From Desulfuribacillus alkaliarsenatis (GTDB lineage Bacteria > Bacillota > Bacilli > Desulfuribacillales > Desulfuribacillaceae): DNA of 64,000 bases. Each line of letters opens with the position of its first letter. The first letter of the stretch is position 1. The DNA lies in NCBI RefSeq assembly GCF_001730225.1, contig NZ_MIJE01000001.1:620001-684000 (forward strand), written 5' to 3'. Shown here piece after piece: positions 17,254 through 26,604 of this stretch. The position numbers and the translations under genes were made by a program. A model generated the notes under the pieces. The model saw nothing but the letters and a program-made list of their open reading frames with translations. It was not told the DNA's origin and did not search any database.

Positions 17254-18586
17254 TCTTCATAAATGGCTTGAGTTTGCTCAAAAAAATGGGGCACAGGAGG
17301 TAGAGCTTTTTTATGAGCATACTTCTAACAATAATATAAAAGTATATCAACAAAATGTAGAATCCTTAACATCCGCAACAGCTAAAGGCTTAGGTGTAAG
17401 AACATTCGTAAATAATGGAATGGGATTTGCCTATACTTCAAATTTAGAGCCTGATGCAATAGAGATGATAATCAAAGAGTCTATAGAAAACGCAAAAATA
17501 TGCCCACATGATGAATATAATGGACTTCCAGAAAAACAAGCTTATAATCCAATACCTAATATTTATAATGAGCAATACAGTCAAATTGAGCCTAGCAAAA
17601 AAATTGAATTATTATTACAGATGGAAGACCAAGCTAGCAAGTATCAACATGAAATATCCAAGGTTGTGCAGACTTCCTTTGCAGATCAAGTAACAGAGAT
17701 AACCTTACTTAATTCTAATGGATTTCAAGGTAATTTTAAAAGCAATTATTGCTATAGTGGTTTGTATGTTGCTGCTGAAAGAAATGGAGAAATGCAAACT
17801 GGTGGAGGAGTTACCTATGGCCGCCATATAAATGAATTAATGATCAATAGAGCAATTGAAGACGCCTGCGATACAGCAATCGTATTGCTTGGCGGTAAGA
17901 AGGTAAAATCACAGAAAGCGCCTATTGTTTTTGACAAAAAAGTAGGAATGATGTTCTTGTATGTTTTATCAAATTCACTATATGCCGAATCAGTGCAAAA
18001 GGGTAGATCATTATTTAAAGATAAACTTAACAAGATGGTAGCAAGCCCTGATGTTTCAATTGTGGACGATGGTTTATATGCAGAAGGTCTGGCTACCTCG
18101 CCATTTGATGGTGAGGGCGTTCCGTCAAATTCTACACAATTAGTAGAAAAAGGTATTCTTAAAGCTTATATGTACGATACCTATACAGCAAAAAAAGACG
18201 GTGTTAAATCTACTGGCAATGCTTCACGGTCCTATAGATCTACACCCTCATTATCGACAACCAATTTTTATATGAAAAATGGTAAGTTCTCTAAAGATGA
18301 CATTATTAAGTCTGTGAAAAACGGGTTTTATGTAATGGAAGTTTCGGGACTAGTAACTGGTGGCGCTAATCCTATAAATGGCGATTTCTCTGTAGGGGCA
18401 ACAGGTCGTTGGATTGTTGATGGTGAATTCACAACGGCTGTCAGAGAAGTAACGATTGCTGGAAATTTAATGACAATGATGGAAAATATCGAACTAGTAG
18501 GAAATGACATGGAGATTATCCCGATGATGGGTTCATATGGTAGTCCTACATTTAAAGTTAACGAATTAACTATTAGTGGAACATAA
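17246..18586 (+). CDS. pmbA: TldE/PmbA, partner subunit of TldD
   Basis: A 446-residue TldE-type subunit. It shares the TldD/PmbA fold (EVELFYEH, TAKGLGVRTFVNN, PFDGEGVPSNSTQLVEKG, STGNASRSYRS) but lacks the HExxxH zinc motif at the equivalent place, as expected for the non-catalytic partner. It begins within the last codons of tldD after GAGGAGG. A long perfect terminator hairpin follows, ending this two-gene unit. Confidence 0.95.
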   Translation: MVNLHKWLEFAQKNGAQEVELFYEHTSNNNIKVYQQNVESLTSATAKGLGVRTFVNNGMGFAYTSNLEPDAIEMIIKESIENAKICPHDEYNGLPEKQAYNPIPNIYNEQYSQIEPSKKIELLLQMEDQASKYQHEISKVVQTSFADQVTEITLLNSNGFQGNFKSNYCYSGLYVAAERNGEMQTGGGVTYGRHINELMINRAIEDACDTAIVLLGGKKVKSQKAPIVFDKKVGMMFLYVLSNSLYAESVQKGRSLFKDKLNKMVASPDVSIVDDGLYAEGLATSPFDGEGVPSNSTQLVEKGILKAYMYDTYTAKKDGVKSTGNASRSYRSTPSLSTTNFYMKNGKFSKDDIIKSVKNGFYVMEVSGLVTGGANPINGDFSVGATGRWIVDGEFTTAVREVTIAGNLMTMMENIELVGNDMEIIPMMGSYGSPTFKVNELTISGT

Positions 18587-18628
18587 TATTAAAAGCTAAC
18601 GGAAATTAACAATCATGTTTCTTTATAA

Positions 18629-18670
18629 GAAGCCTAATACTAATTAATAACTAGTATTAGGCTTCTTTTT
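18629..18670 (+). terminator. Intrinsic terminator after tldD-tldE
   Basis: GAAGCCTAATACTA (18629-18642) pairs perfectly with TAGTATTAGGCTTC (18652-18665), followed by five T. Confidence 0.92.
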
Positions 18671-18694
18671 GCGGATTGTCGTGAAAAGAATTAT

Positions 18695-18722
18695 TTGTTA
18701 AAATTTCTTATTGTGGTATAGT
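18695..18722 (+). promoter_or_regulatory. Promoter of the hepS-mqn-hepT operon
   Basis: TTGTTA (18695-18700), a 16-nt spacer and TATAGT (18717-18722) preceded by TGG (extended -10). The next eight genes run in one direction with gaps of at most 21 nt. Confidence 0.6.
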
Positions 18723-18778
18723 AAAACTTAGGGTTTTATCAACTAAGATGGCCTTTAATATAATGGGGGAGAGAGCTT

Positions 18779-19663
18779 GTGCAGATTGACATTCCAAAAA
18801 TTGTACAAAAACACATAACAGAAGTTAACCACTTATATAAGGAACACAGTAAGAACCTATTATTAAATCAACACTTTTCCAATAGTGATGATGAAATTAA
18901 TGATCCAATATTAAGTAGCCTTGTAATAAATCATATCATGCTACAAGCAAGTGGTCTGTCAATGACAGCTATTAATAACATAAGTGTCGCTAGTGCATTA
19001 ATTGAATCAGCATTAGATATTCACCAACAAATTGAAAAATTTGATATGAGTGAGGTAACTTCAAGACAGCTAACAGTGTTGGCTGGAGATTATTATAGCA
19101 GTAAATATTATAAATTGTTATCTGATGAGAATATGATTAGGGAAATCCAAGTATTTGCAAAGGCCATTCAGCAAATAAATGAAGCAAAAATGACTAGACA
19201 TTTTGCCAGCTATAGCGATATAAGCGTAGATCAATATCTCGTATGGTTAAAAGAAATAAGTACTGCAATATCACAGCAATTGGTAGAGGAATTCGCTATC
19301 GACAAAGTAAATTGGTTGAATATTTGTAGTGATTTTACAGTTGCACAAACACTCATTCATGAGGATAAATATATAATTCCGACATTTGAAAGCGTCATTT
19401 CATTCAAACTAGTTTTGTTATACGATGCCATGGGGATAACTTCCAAAGAATTTCAGGAGCTAATATTAGACACTAAGCGTACTAATGAGTTATATGCTAA
19501 ACACAACATTAACCAGATTTATAACAATTATATTAATCAATTTTTAACTACGGCAATTGAAAACGTTGAAAAACTCCAGACAAAATATATAAAAGATGAA
19601 TTAAATAACTATATCAATAAAATTAGACATAACTATATGTCCCTTACGGCTGTTAATAAATAG
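18779..19663 (+). CDS. hepS: Heptaprenyl diphosphate synthase component 1
   Basis: HepS (GerCA) is the non-catalytic subunit that pairs with HepT to make the C35 side chain of menaquinone-7. The 294-residue sequence shows the family pattern: a helical protein with LIESALDIHQQIE near residue 78 and QLTVLAGDYYSSKYYKLLS near 100, the remnant of a prenyl synthase helix without DDxxD. The start is GTG at 18779 after GGGGGAGAG. It begins an operon that ends with hepT, as in the gerC locus of Bacillus. Sequence conservation of this subunit is normally low. Confidence 0.85.
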   Translation: MQIDIPKIVQKHITEVNHLYKEHSKNLLLNQHFSNSDDEINDPILSSLVINHIMLQASGLSMTAINNISVASALIESALDIHQQIEKFDMSEVTSRQLTVLAGDYYSSKYYKLLSDENMIREIQVFAKAIQQINEAKMTRHFASYSDISVDQYLVWLKEISTAISQQLVEEFAIDKVNWLNICSDFTVAQTLIHEDKYIIPTFESVISFKLVLLYDAMGITSKEFQELILDTKRTNELYAKHNINQIYNNYINQFLTTAIENVEKLQTKYIKDELNNYINKIRHNYMSLTAVNK

Positions 19664-19676
19664 AAAGGGGAAAATC

Positions 19677-20426
19677 ATGGAGCATAAAAATAAAGAAAAG
19701 ATGGTACACTCTGTATTTTCTACCATAGCACATAGATATGATATTATGAATAGCGTACTAAGCTTTAATAGACATAAAGCCTGGCGAAAATTCACTATGG
19801 AAAAAATGGACATTAAACCTGGAGAGAGAGCTATAGATATTTGTACTGGTACTGCAGATTGGGCTATTAGCTTAAGCGAAGCTGTTGGTGAAACAGGAAC
19901 GGTTGTCGGTTTAGATTTTTGTGAAAGTATGCTAGAGGTTGGACAAGAAAAAGTTTCTAAATCTAATAATAGTAAGTGTATTAAACTAATTCACGGAAAT
20001 GCTATGGAAATTCCATATGATGATAACACATTTGATTATGCAACAATTGGCTTTGCTCTACGAAATGTTCCAGATATTAAACAGGTAGTATCTGAGATGA
20101 TGCGTGTAGTTAAGCCAGGTGGTAAAGTTGTATCATTAGAACTATCAAAACCAACATGGCCTCCATTTAGATTTTTATATTATCTGTACTTTAATCAAAT
20201 ATTACCAATTATCGGTAAGCTTGCAGTTGGCAAAGCAGAACCTTATAAATGGTTACCTGAATCGTTGAAAAACTTTCCAAATCATATTGAGCTTAAAGAG
20301 CTATTTGAAAAGGTGGGTCTTAAAACTGAAGTGTATCAGCTAACTGGTGGCATAGTAGCAGTTCACATAGGTAATAAACCTGTTAACAATCAAAAGGATG
20401 AGGAAAATCATGTACAAAAAAACTAA
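19677..20426 (+). CDS. menG: Demethylmenaquinone methyltransferase
   Basis: MenG/UbiE transfers a methyl group from S-adenosylmethionine to demethylmenaquinone, the last step of menaquinone synthesis. The 249-residue class I methyltransferase has IAHRYDIMNSVLS at the N-terminus, the SAM-binding motif AIDICTGTADWAI near residue 53, GLDFCESML, and the NVPDIKQVVSEMMRV and PGGKVVSLELS segments. It is needed after both the classical and the futalosine route. It follows hepS by 13 nt, as in gerC, and overlaps the preferred start of the prenyltransferase gene. Confidence 0.95.
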   Translation: MEHKNKEKMVHSVFSTIAHRYDIMNSVLSFNRHKAWRKFTMEKMDIKPGERAIDICTGTADWAISLSEAVGETGTVVGLDFCESMLEVGQEKVSKSNNSKCIKLIHGNAMEIPYDDNTFDYATIGFALRNVPDIKQVVSEMMRVVKPGGKVVSLELSKPTWPPFRFLYYLYFNQILPIIGKLAVGKAEPYKWLPESLKNFPNHIELKELFEKVGLKTEVYQLTGGIVAVHIGNKPVNNQKDEENHVQKN

Positions 20427-21273
20427 ATCGATACTTAACATGATTAAATTCGAACATACTATTTTTGCATTGCCATTTGCATATATAGGTGCAGTATTAG
20501 GCTCGATTACTGTAAACCAATCTTTGCCTAGTTGGTGGAGTATTTTATGGATTACTGTAGCTATGGTTGGAGCAAGAAGTGCTGCCATGGCATTAAATCG
20601 CTTAATAGATAAATCAATAGATGCAATGAATCCTAGAACTGAGACAAGGGAAATTCCAGCAGGGAAAGTATCTGTGAAAGAAACAGTAGTTTTTACTGTC
20701 ATTTCATTTTTTTTATTGTTTTTTGCGGCCTATCAGCTAAATATGTTGGCAGTATATTTACTACCTATTGCCGTATTCTTTTTAATTGTATATTCCTATA
20801 CAAAAAGGTTTACGTGGATGTGTCATATAGTCTTAGGAATTGCCATCGGACTAGCTCCAGTTGGGGGCTGGGTAGGAGCTACAGGTACACTGCCAATTGA
20901 AGCATGGCTTATGCTAATCACTGTTGCATTATGGACAGCAGGGTTTGATATAATTTATTCCTGCCAGGATGTATCATTTGACAAGCAGCAAAGACTACAC
21001 AGTATTCCAGTACGCTTTGGTTTGAAAAACGCGTTAATCATAGCCCGAGTAATGCATGCAATAACTGCTATCCTGTTATTTACTTGGTACTTTGTTTATC
21101 CATTAGGGCTATGGTACATAGTTGGTGCTATCATAGCGAGTATTATTCTCCATTATGAGCACAAGTTAGTACATTATAATGATTTATCTAAATTGAATAC
21201 TGCCTTTTTTACTATGAACGGAATTCTTAGTGTTATTATTTTTGTTTTTACTCTAATAGACATTTTCTTATAA
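20410..21273 (+). CDS. mqnP: UbiA-family prenyltransferase, likely MqnP
   Basis: An integral-membrane prenyltransferase of about 287 residues with eight or nine hydrophobic segments. The first Asp-rich motif appears as NRLIDKSIDAMNPRT (near residue 76) and the second as DIIYSCQDVSFDKQQ (near 180). In a cluster with mqnA, mqnC and mqnE it most likely attaches the heptaprenyl chain to the futalosine-derived naphthoate. ATG 20410 has GATGAGG at the right spacing; an ATG at 20398 is possible. It overlaps menG by 17 nt. Confidence 0.9.
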   Translation: MYKKTKSILNMIKFEHTIFALPFAYIGAVLGSITVNQSLPSWWSILWITVAMVGARSAAMALNRLIDKSIDAMNPRTETREIPAGKVSVKETVVFTVISFFLLFFAAYQLNMLAVYLLPIAVFFLIVYSYTKRFTWMCHIVLGIAIGLAPVGGWVGATGTLPIEAWLMLITVALWTAGFDIIYSCQDVSFDKQQRLHSIPVRFGLKNALIIARVMHAITAILLFTWYFVYPLGLWYIVGAIIASIILHYEHKLVHYNDLSKLNTAFFTMNGILSVIIFVFTLIDIFL

Positions 21274-21286
21274 GATGGTGGTATAA

Positions 21287-21910
21287 ATGAAAAAAGAAAT
21301 AGTAGTTGGCATAACTGGGGCTAGTGGGAGTGTTTATGGAATTGAGCTTGTAAAGCAATTACAAAAGCTAGATTGTACAACACATTTACTCGTTACCTCA
21401 GCTGGCTGGCAAGTAATATTATCTGAGTTACTAGAAGATAATGATAGCCTAGAGATACATCGTAAAATAGACAAAAATGAGCAGATATCTATTTTAAAGA
21501 GACTTGGACTTGACATAAATGACAATGTTAAGCTCCATAGCTTGAATGACTTTTCCGTAGGAATTGCGAGCGGATCTTATAGATTTGATGCTATGGTGAT
21601 TGTTCCATGCACTATGGGGACACTGTCGTCAATTGCTATGGGGGCATCAGATAACCTTCTAGAGAGGGTTGCGGATACAGCATTAAAAGAAGGTAGGAAA
21701 CTTATTATTGTACCGAGGGAAACGCCCTTTAATCGAATTCACTTAAAAAACATGCTAGCTGTTAGTGAGGCAGGGGCAATTATTCTTCCTGCGATGCCTG
21801 CCTTTTACCATAAACCACAAAATATAAATGATATAGTTAGCTTTTTAGTAGGAAAAATACTTGACCAATTACATATAGAACATCAATTATTTAAACGTTG
21901 GGGAAAATAG
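21287..21910 (+). CDS. ubiX: Flavin prenyltransferase UbiX
   Basis: UbiX makes prenylated FMN, the cofactor of UbiD-type decarboxylases. The 207-residue protein begins VVGITGASGSVYGIELV, the FMN-binding motif, and keeps IVPCTMGTLSSIAMGASDNL near residue 105 and VPRETPFNRIHLKNM near 143. In futalosine-pathway clusters the cofactor serves the UbiD-like enzyme that removes the carboxylate of the prenylated naphthoate. No ubiD gene is in the window, so it must lie elsewhere. The ATG is 13 nt after mqnP. Confidence 0.93.
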   Translation: MKKEIVVGITGASGSVYGIELVKQLQKLDCTTHLLVTSAGWQVILSELLEDNDSLEIHRKIDKNEQISILKRLGLDINDNVKLHSLNDFSVGIASGSYRFDAMVIVPCTMGTLSSIAMGASDNLLERVADTALKEGRKLIIVPRETPFNRIHLKNMLAVSEAGAIILPAMPAFYHKPQNINDIVSFLVGKILDQLHIEHQLFKRWGK

Positions 21911-21931
21911 TATATAGGAGGGAAGCTTATA

Positions 21932-23041
21932 ATGGACTTCATTGACTCAAAGCATGAACTTTTTGATATATGGAATAAAGTGAAAAAAGGCATACGCCTT
22001 ACCGCAGAAGATGGTTTAAAATTACTTAATACAAAAGATTTGTTATCACTTGGCTATATGGCTAACTATATACGAGAACAAAAACACGGTGACAATACAT
22101 ATTTTATAGTTAATCAACACATTAACCATACAAACGTATGCGTTACACGTTGTAAGCTATGTGCATTTGGCGTTGATAAGGAAAATGATAAAGCTTATAC
22201 CATGAGCATAGATGAAATTGAGGAACGGGCAAAAACTGCTGGATTCGCAAATATTAGTGAGCTACATATAGTGGGTGGATTGAATCCAGAATTAAGCTTT
22301 GATTTCTATTTAGAAATGCTTAAAAGATTACGCACCCTATTACCTTCTGTCCATATTAAAGCCTTTACTGCAGTAGAAATCGATTATTTTGCTGAAGAGA
22401 ACAATATCACATTTGAACAGGTATTAGAGAAGTTAAAGCAGGCAGGATTAGGATCATTACCTGGCGGAGGAGCAGAGGTCTTTTCACAAAGGGTTAGAGA
22501 TAGAATCTGTCCAGAGAAGATTACTGGAGAACGTTGGCTAGAAGTTCATGAAGCTGCTCATCGTATAGGAATGAATAGCAATGCGACTATGCTATATGGT
22601 CATATAGAAACCTATGAAGAGCGCATAGATCATTTTATAAAGCTAAGGGAGCTACAGGATAGAACAGGAGGATTTTTAGCATTTATACCTTTAGCGTTTC
22701 ATCCTCAAAATACTGAATTATCATCAGAACAACTAATGGTTACTAAAACTACGGGTGTTGAGGATTTGAAGATGTTAGCCGTTGCCCGATTGATGTTAGA
22801 CAATTTTAACCATATAAAATCATACTGGGTAATGGTTGGTCCGAAAATTGCTCAAGTATCTTTGCGTTTTGGGGCAAACGATATAGACGGAACGATTATT
22901 GAAGAAAAAATTACCCATGCTGCTGGAGCTGAGACAAGTCAAGCGTTATCGAAATCTGAAATAGTTAAATTAATTAAGGATGCTGGACGAAAACCGATTG
23001 AAAGAGACACATTATACAATATAGTAAATCAGGAGTTCTAG
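21932..23041 (+). CDS. mqnE: Aminofutalosine synthase MqnE (radical SAM)
   Basis: MqnE joins the enolpyruvyl benzoate made by MqnA to the adenosyl radical of SAM, giving aminofutalosine. The 369-residue protein has the radical-SAM cluster motif C70-VTR-C74-KL-C77 within NHTNVCVTRCKLCAFG, and the LGSLPGGGAEVFSQRVR and NATMLYGHIETYEER segments shared by MqnE and MqnC. Assignment to MqnE rather than MqnC rests on its own N-terminal half and the separate MqnC paralogue 0.8 kb downstream. AGGAGGG precedes the ATG. Confidence 0.93.
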   Translation: MDFIDSKHELFDIWNKVKKGIRLTAEDGLKLLNTKDLLSLGYMANYIREQKHGDNTYFIVNQHINHTNVCVTRCKLCAFGVDKENDKAYTMSIDEIEERAKTAGFANISELHIVGGLNPELSFDFYLEMLKRLRTLLPSVHIKAFTAVEIDYFAEENNITFEQVLEKLKQAGLGSLPGGGAEVFSQRVRDRICPEKITGERWLEVHEAAHRIGMNSNATMLYGHIETYEERIDHFIKLRELQDRTGGFLAFIPLAFHPQNTELSSEQLMVTKTTGVEDLKMLAVARLMLDNFNHIKSYWVMVGPKIAQVSLRFGANDIDGTIIEEKITHAAGAETSQALSKSEIVKLIKDAGRKPIERDTLYNIVNQEF

Positions 23042-23044
23042 GCT

Positions 23045-23890
23045 ATGGACACAATAAAAATAGGTCGCATTGATTTTTTGAATATACTACCAATTTATTA
23101 TTATTTAGACCAACATATAAAGAATGAAAACATTGAAATTATTAACAAAGTCCCATCGGTATTAAATCGAATGCTGAAAAAAGGCGAGATAGACATGGGG
23201 CCAATTTCTTCTTTTTCTTATGCAGAGAATGCAGACGATTATTTGCTATTACCGAATTTATCGGTGTCATCTAAGGGAAAGGTTAGATCTATATATTTAT
23301 TTTCCAAAAAGCCGATAGAATCATTGCATAACGCATCCATAGCATTAACTAATACTTCAGAAACATCAATTAATTTATTAAAAATAATTCTCGAGAAATA
23401 CTACAATTACAAATTGACATATACAACTATGAGCCCAGATTTGAATGCAATGTTACTCGAGCATGACGCAGCACTATTAATTGGTGACGATGCTTTTATC
23501 GATAACAAAGAAGTTTTAGATAAAGTCTATCGCTATGATTTAGGTGAGTTATGGGAACAGATTACTGGATTAAGTATGACATTTGCAGTTTGGGCTATTA
23601 GAAAAGATTCACTTAACAAGTACTACTCGGAGACTGTAGATATCTATAATGCATTTATTACTAGTAAAGCAATGGGTCAGAAAAATATAGAGCAAATTAT
23701 TAACATTGCCAATAGAAAATTTGATCTTGGTAATTCATTCTGGGAGCAATATTATTCCGGATTACTATATGATTTAAATACAGAAATAATAGCAGGACTT
23801 GATAGGTTCTTTTTAGACGCATACTCTTGTGGGTATTTACAAAAACCAGTTACTGCAGAAGTTTGGAGTGATAACAATGTCTCAAGTTAG
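23045..23890 (+). CDS. mqnA: Chorismate dehydratase MqnA
   Basis: MqnA dehydrates chorismate to 3-[(1-carboxyvinyl)oxy]benzoate, the entry step of the futalosine route. The 281-residue periplasmic-binding-protein-like fold starts IKIGRIDFLNILPIYYYLD and includes VPSVLNRMLKKGEIDMGPIS (a typical substrate-pocket segment), SVSSKGKVRSIYLFS and ALLIGDDAF. It begins 3 nt after mqnE and overlaps mqnC by 14 nt. It links this operon to the chorismate made by the aro genes at 34-45 kb. Confidence 0.93.
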   Translation: MDTIKIGRIDFLNILPIYYYLDQHIKNENIEIINKVPSVLNRMLKKGEIDMGPISSFSYAENADDYLLLPNLSVSSKGKVRSIYLFSKKPIESLHNASIALTNTSETSINLLKIILEKYYNYKLTYTTMSPDLNAMLLEHDAALLIGDDAFIDNKEVLDKVYRYDLGELWEQITGLSMTFAVWAIRKDSLNKYYSETVDIYNAFITSKAMGQKNIEQIINIANRKFDLGNSFWEQYYSGLLYDLNTEIIAGLDRFFLDAYSCGYLQKPVTAEVWSDNNVSS

Positions 23891-24944
23891 CACGATTCTT
23901 AATAAAGCATTAAACATGCAGCGTATCACAGAAGCAGAAGCACTCGAATTATGGGAGCAAGCTGATATCCTAGAGTTAGGGTTAGTTGCACAAGCGATAA
24001 TGTTAAAAAAACATCCTAATAAAATTATCACATTCGTTATCGATAGAAATATTAATTATACAAACATCTGTGATACAAAGTGTAAGTTTTGTGCTTTTTA
24101 TAAGACAGAAGAAGAACAGGACGGGTATGTTCTATCCTATGAAGATATATACGAAAAGATTGAAGAGACCATTGACCATGGAGGCACACAAATTCTGATG
24201 CAGGGAGGCACACACCCAACGCTTCCATTTGACTACTATCTAGAACTTGTAAAAGGTATTAAAGAAAGGTACGATGTGCAGGTACACTCGTTTTCACCAC
24301 CAGAAATACAGCATTTTTCCAAGCTTACAGGCTTACCAGTTGGAGAGGTTATTAAACAATTAAAAGACGCAGGTCTAGATTCCCTTCCTGGTGGCGGTGC
24401 TGAAATATTAGTTGACCGTGTCCGACAAAAGGTCAGCCCTAATAAAATCTCGACGTCACAATGGCTAGAAGTTATGGAAGAGGCCCATAAGCTGGGTATG
24501 AAATCAACGGCAACGATGGTATTTGGTTTAGGGGAAACAACACAAGAGCGAATTGAACATCTTTCGAGAATACGACAATTACAGGACGAGACTGCTGGCT
24601 TCACAGCATTTATACCATGGAGCTTCCAGCCATCAAACACAGAGCTTGGTGGTAATACTACAAGCGGTATTGAGTACCTTAAGACCCTAGCAATGGCGAG
24701 AATATTTTTAGATAATGTAAATAATATCCAAGCGTCATGGGTTACCCAGGGTGGCAAGATGGCTCAAATTGCTTTATACTTTGGTGGAAATGACTTTGGC
24801 GGCACTATGCTTGAGGAAAATGTCGTACGAGCAGCTGGCACGCAAAACAAAGTTCCTTTACAGGATATCATCCATTTTATTAAGGAAGCTGGGTTTACCC
24901 CTGCTCAAAGAACGACTCAATATAACATAATTAAGTCCTACTAG
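23877..24944 (+). CDS. mqnC: Cyclic dehypoxanthinyl futalosine synthase MqnC (radical SAM)
   Basis: MqnC cyclises dehypoxanthine futalosine in a radical reaction. The 355-residue protein carries C65-DTK-C69-KF-C72 in YTNICDTKCKFCAFY, then QGGTHPTLPFDYYLELV, LDSLPGGGAEILVDRVR and STATMVFGLGETTQER. The ATG at 23877 (MSQVSTILNK) with GGAGTGAT upstream is preferred; an in-frame start at 23829 lies deep inside mqnA. MqnB-type hydrolase and MqnD are not in the window. Confidence 0.94.
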   Translation: MSQVSTILNKALNMQRITEAEALELWEQADILELGLVAQAIMLKKHPNKIITFVIDRNINYTNICDTKCKFCAFYKTEEEQDGYVLSYEDIYEKIEETIDHGGTQILMQGGTHPTLPFDYYLELVKGIKERYDVQVHSFSPPEIQHFSKLTGLPVGEVIKQLKDAGLDSLPGGGAEILVDRVRQKVSPNKISTSQWLEVMEEAHKLGMKSTATMVFGLGETTQERIEHLSRIRQLQDETAGFTAFIPWSFQPSNTELGGNTTSGIEYLKTLAMARIFLDNVNNIQASWVTQGGKMAQIALYFGGNDFGGTMLEENVVRAAGTQNKVPLQDIIHFIKEAGFTPAQRTTQYNIIKSY

Positions 24945-24957
24945 AAAGGTAAATATT

Positions 24958-25932
24958 ATGAAACTTGTGAATTTATACAATAAAATGAGACCAGAGCTAG
25001 TAAAAATTGAAAATCAGTTGCAAGCAGAGGTAGACTCTGACCACAAGCTATTAAAGCAAACTGCTCAGCATCTATTAGAAGCTGGAGGCAAGCGAATACG
25101 TCCAGTATTTGTATTGTTAGCAGGTAATTTTGGTGAATATGATTTTACTAAGCTTAGTAAAGTAGCTATTGCTTTAGAACTCATACATATGGCTTCTTTG
25201 GTTCATGATGACGTAATAGATAACGCTAGTACGAGAAGAGGATATCCAACTGTTAAGGCGGAATGGGACAATCTTACAGCTATGTATACAGGGGACTATA
25301 TTCTAGCAAGATCATTGATACTAATTACTAAGCTAGAAAATGTACATATTCAAAGAATTTTATCAAAAGCGATTGTGCAGATGTGCGAAGGTGAAATTGA
25401 GCAGATTCGTGACCTGTTTAATATTGATCAGGATCTAAAAAACTACTTAAAAAGGATTAAAAGGAAAACTGCCCTTTTGATTTCAGTCAGTTGTCACTTA
25501 GGTGCACTTGCTGCTAACGCAGATAAACAAACAGCAAATAGCTTAAAAATGTTTGGTTATAATGTCGGAATGGCTTTTCAAATTACCGATGATATCCTTG
25601 ATTTCACTGCTACCAGCGAACAACTTGGAAAGCCTGCAGGTAGTGATTTAAAACAAGGAAATATAACTCTACCAGTAATTTATGCGTTACAACAAACTAA
25701 TAAACCTCAAATCTCAAAGGAACTTATTGAATTAATTAAATCTGATGACTTAGCCAACAATGTAGACAAAGCAATTAAGCTAGTTAAAGAAAGTGGCGGC
25801 ATTGAATACTGCCAACAACTAAGTGATCAATACTTAGATAAAGCCTATGCTGCATTAAAGCCGCTACCAGATATACAAGCTAAGAAGTACTTTTATGATA
25901 TTGCGAAGTTCATCGGGCAACGGGAATATTAG
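24958..25932 (+). CDS. hepT: Heptaprenyl diphosphate synthase component 2
   Basis: The catalytic trans-prenyl synthase subunit (GerCC) that works with HepS. The 324-residue protein has AGGKRIRPVFVLLAG near residue 42, the first Asp-rich motif DDVID at 84-88, the chain-length region upstream of it (HMASLVHDD), and the second motif GMAFQITDDILDFTA near 205. It follows mqnC by 13 nt and precedes ndk, as gerCC does in B. subtilis. It closes the menaquinone operon. Confidence 0.95.
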   Translation: MKLVNLYNKMRPELVKIENQLQAEVDSDHKLLKQTAQHLLEAGGKRIRPVFVLLAGNFGEYDFTKLSKVAIALELIHMASLVHDDVIDNASTRRGYPTVKAEWDNLTAMYTGDYILARSLILITKLENVHIQRILSKAIVQMCEGEIEQIRDLFNIDQDLKNYLKRIKRKTALLISVSCHLGALAANADKQTANSLKMFGYNVGMAFQITDDILDFTATSEQLGKPAGSDLKQGNITLPVIYALQQTNKPQISKELIELIKSDDLANNVDKAIKLVKESGGIEYCQQLSDQYLDKAYAALKPLPDIQAKKYFYDIAKFIGQREY

Positions 25933-26025
25933 GTTAAATTATACAAGTATATATTGCATTCAGAAATTGTTTTTGATACGATACTTTTTGTGAATACATA
26001 GTTATAACAAATGGAGGAATTATTT

Positions 26026-26469
26026 ATGGAAAAGACTTTTGTAATGGTAAAACCAGATGGTGTTCAAAGAGGTGTTGTAGGAGAAATCGTAAACCGCTTT
26101 GAGAAAAAGGGATATAAAATCGTAGCTGCTAAAATGATGCAAGTGTCTAAAGATTTAGCTGAAGAGCATTATGGTCAACACAAAGAGCGTCCTTTTTTTG
26201 GTGAACTAGTTGACTTTATTACTTCTAGCCCTGTTTTTGCAATGGTTTTAGAAGGAGAGAACGTAATTTCTTCTGCAAGGGTAATGATGGGCGCTACAAA
26301 TCCAGCAGATGCTGCTCCTGGAACAATTAGAGGAGATTTTGCAGTTAGTATTGGTATGAATATTATCCATGGTTCAGACTCACCTGAAAGTGCTGAACGT
26401 GAAATTGGATTATGGTTTGATAAATCAGAGCTAACTGATTATGAGGTTGCTTCACATAAGTGGGTATAA
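26026..26469 (+). CDS. ndk: Nucleoside diphosphate kinase
   Basis: Ndk transfers phosphate from ATP to nucleoside diphosphates by a phosphohistidine intermediate. The product of 147 residues starts [16 protein letters not shown], has the active-site segment [16 protein letters not shown] with the catalytic His, and [23 protein letters not shown] 26026 is chosen because GGAGG at 26012-26016 is its ribosome-binding site; an ATG at 26011 lies within that site. It sits between hepT and cheR as in Bacillus, though three extra genes now separate it from cheR. Confidence 0.97.
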   Translation: MEKTFVMVKPDGVQRGVVGEIVNRFEKKGYKIVAAKMMQVSKDLAEEHYGQHKERPFFGELVDFITSSPVFAMVLEGENVISSARVMMGATNPADAAPGTIRGDFAVSIGMNIIHGSDSPESAEREIGLWFDKSELTDYEVASHKWV

Positions 26470-26501
26470 GAAAAAATTTAGTTAAATAGATTTAATGAAT
26501 T

Positions 26502-26529
26502 AAGCTACAAGAATCCCTTGTAGCTTTTT
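26502..26529 (+). terminator. Intrinsic terminator after ndk
   Basis: AAGCTACAAG (26502-26511) pairs perfectly with CTTGTAGCTT (26517-26526), and the T tract continues. Confidence 0.88.
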
Positions 26530-26604
26530 CTAATTTAAATAAGCTATAACATTGTGTATAATGAATTGAGTACATTTTATTTCAAAGATGAATTGAGGAT
26601 AATT

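Noticed and set aside
15847-18586. tldD/tldE as part of a RiPP biosynthesis cluster
   Set aside because: No precursor peptide, cyclodehydratase or transporter is found nearby; the pair is common as a general protease.
24236-24757. Long open frame antisense to mqnC
   Set aside because: It lies wholly within a conserved radical-SAM gene, has no ribosome-binding site, and its protein resembles no family.
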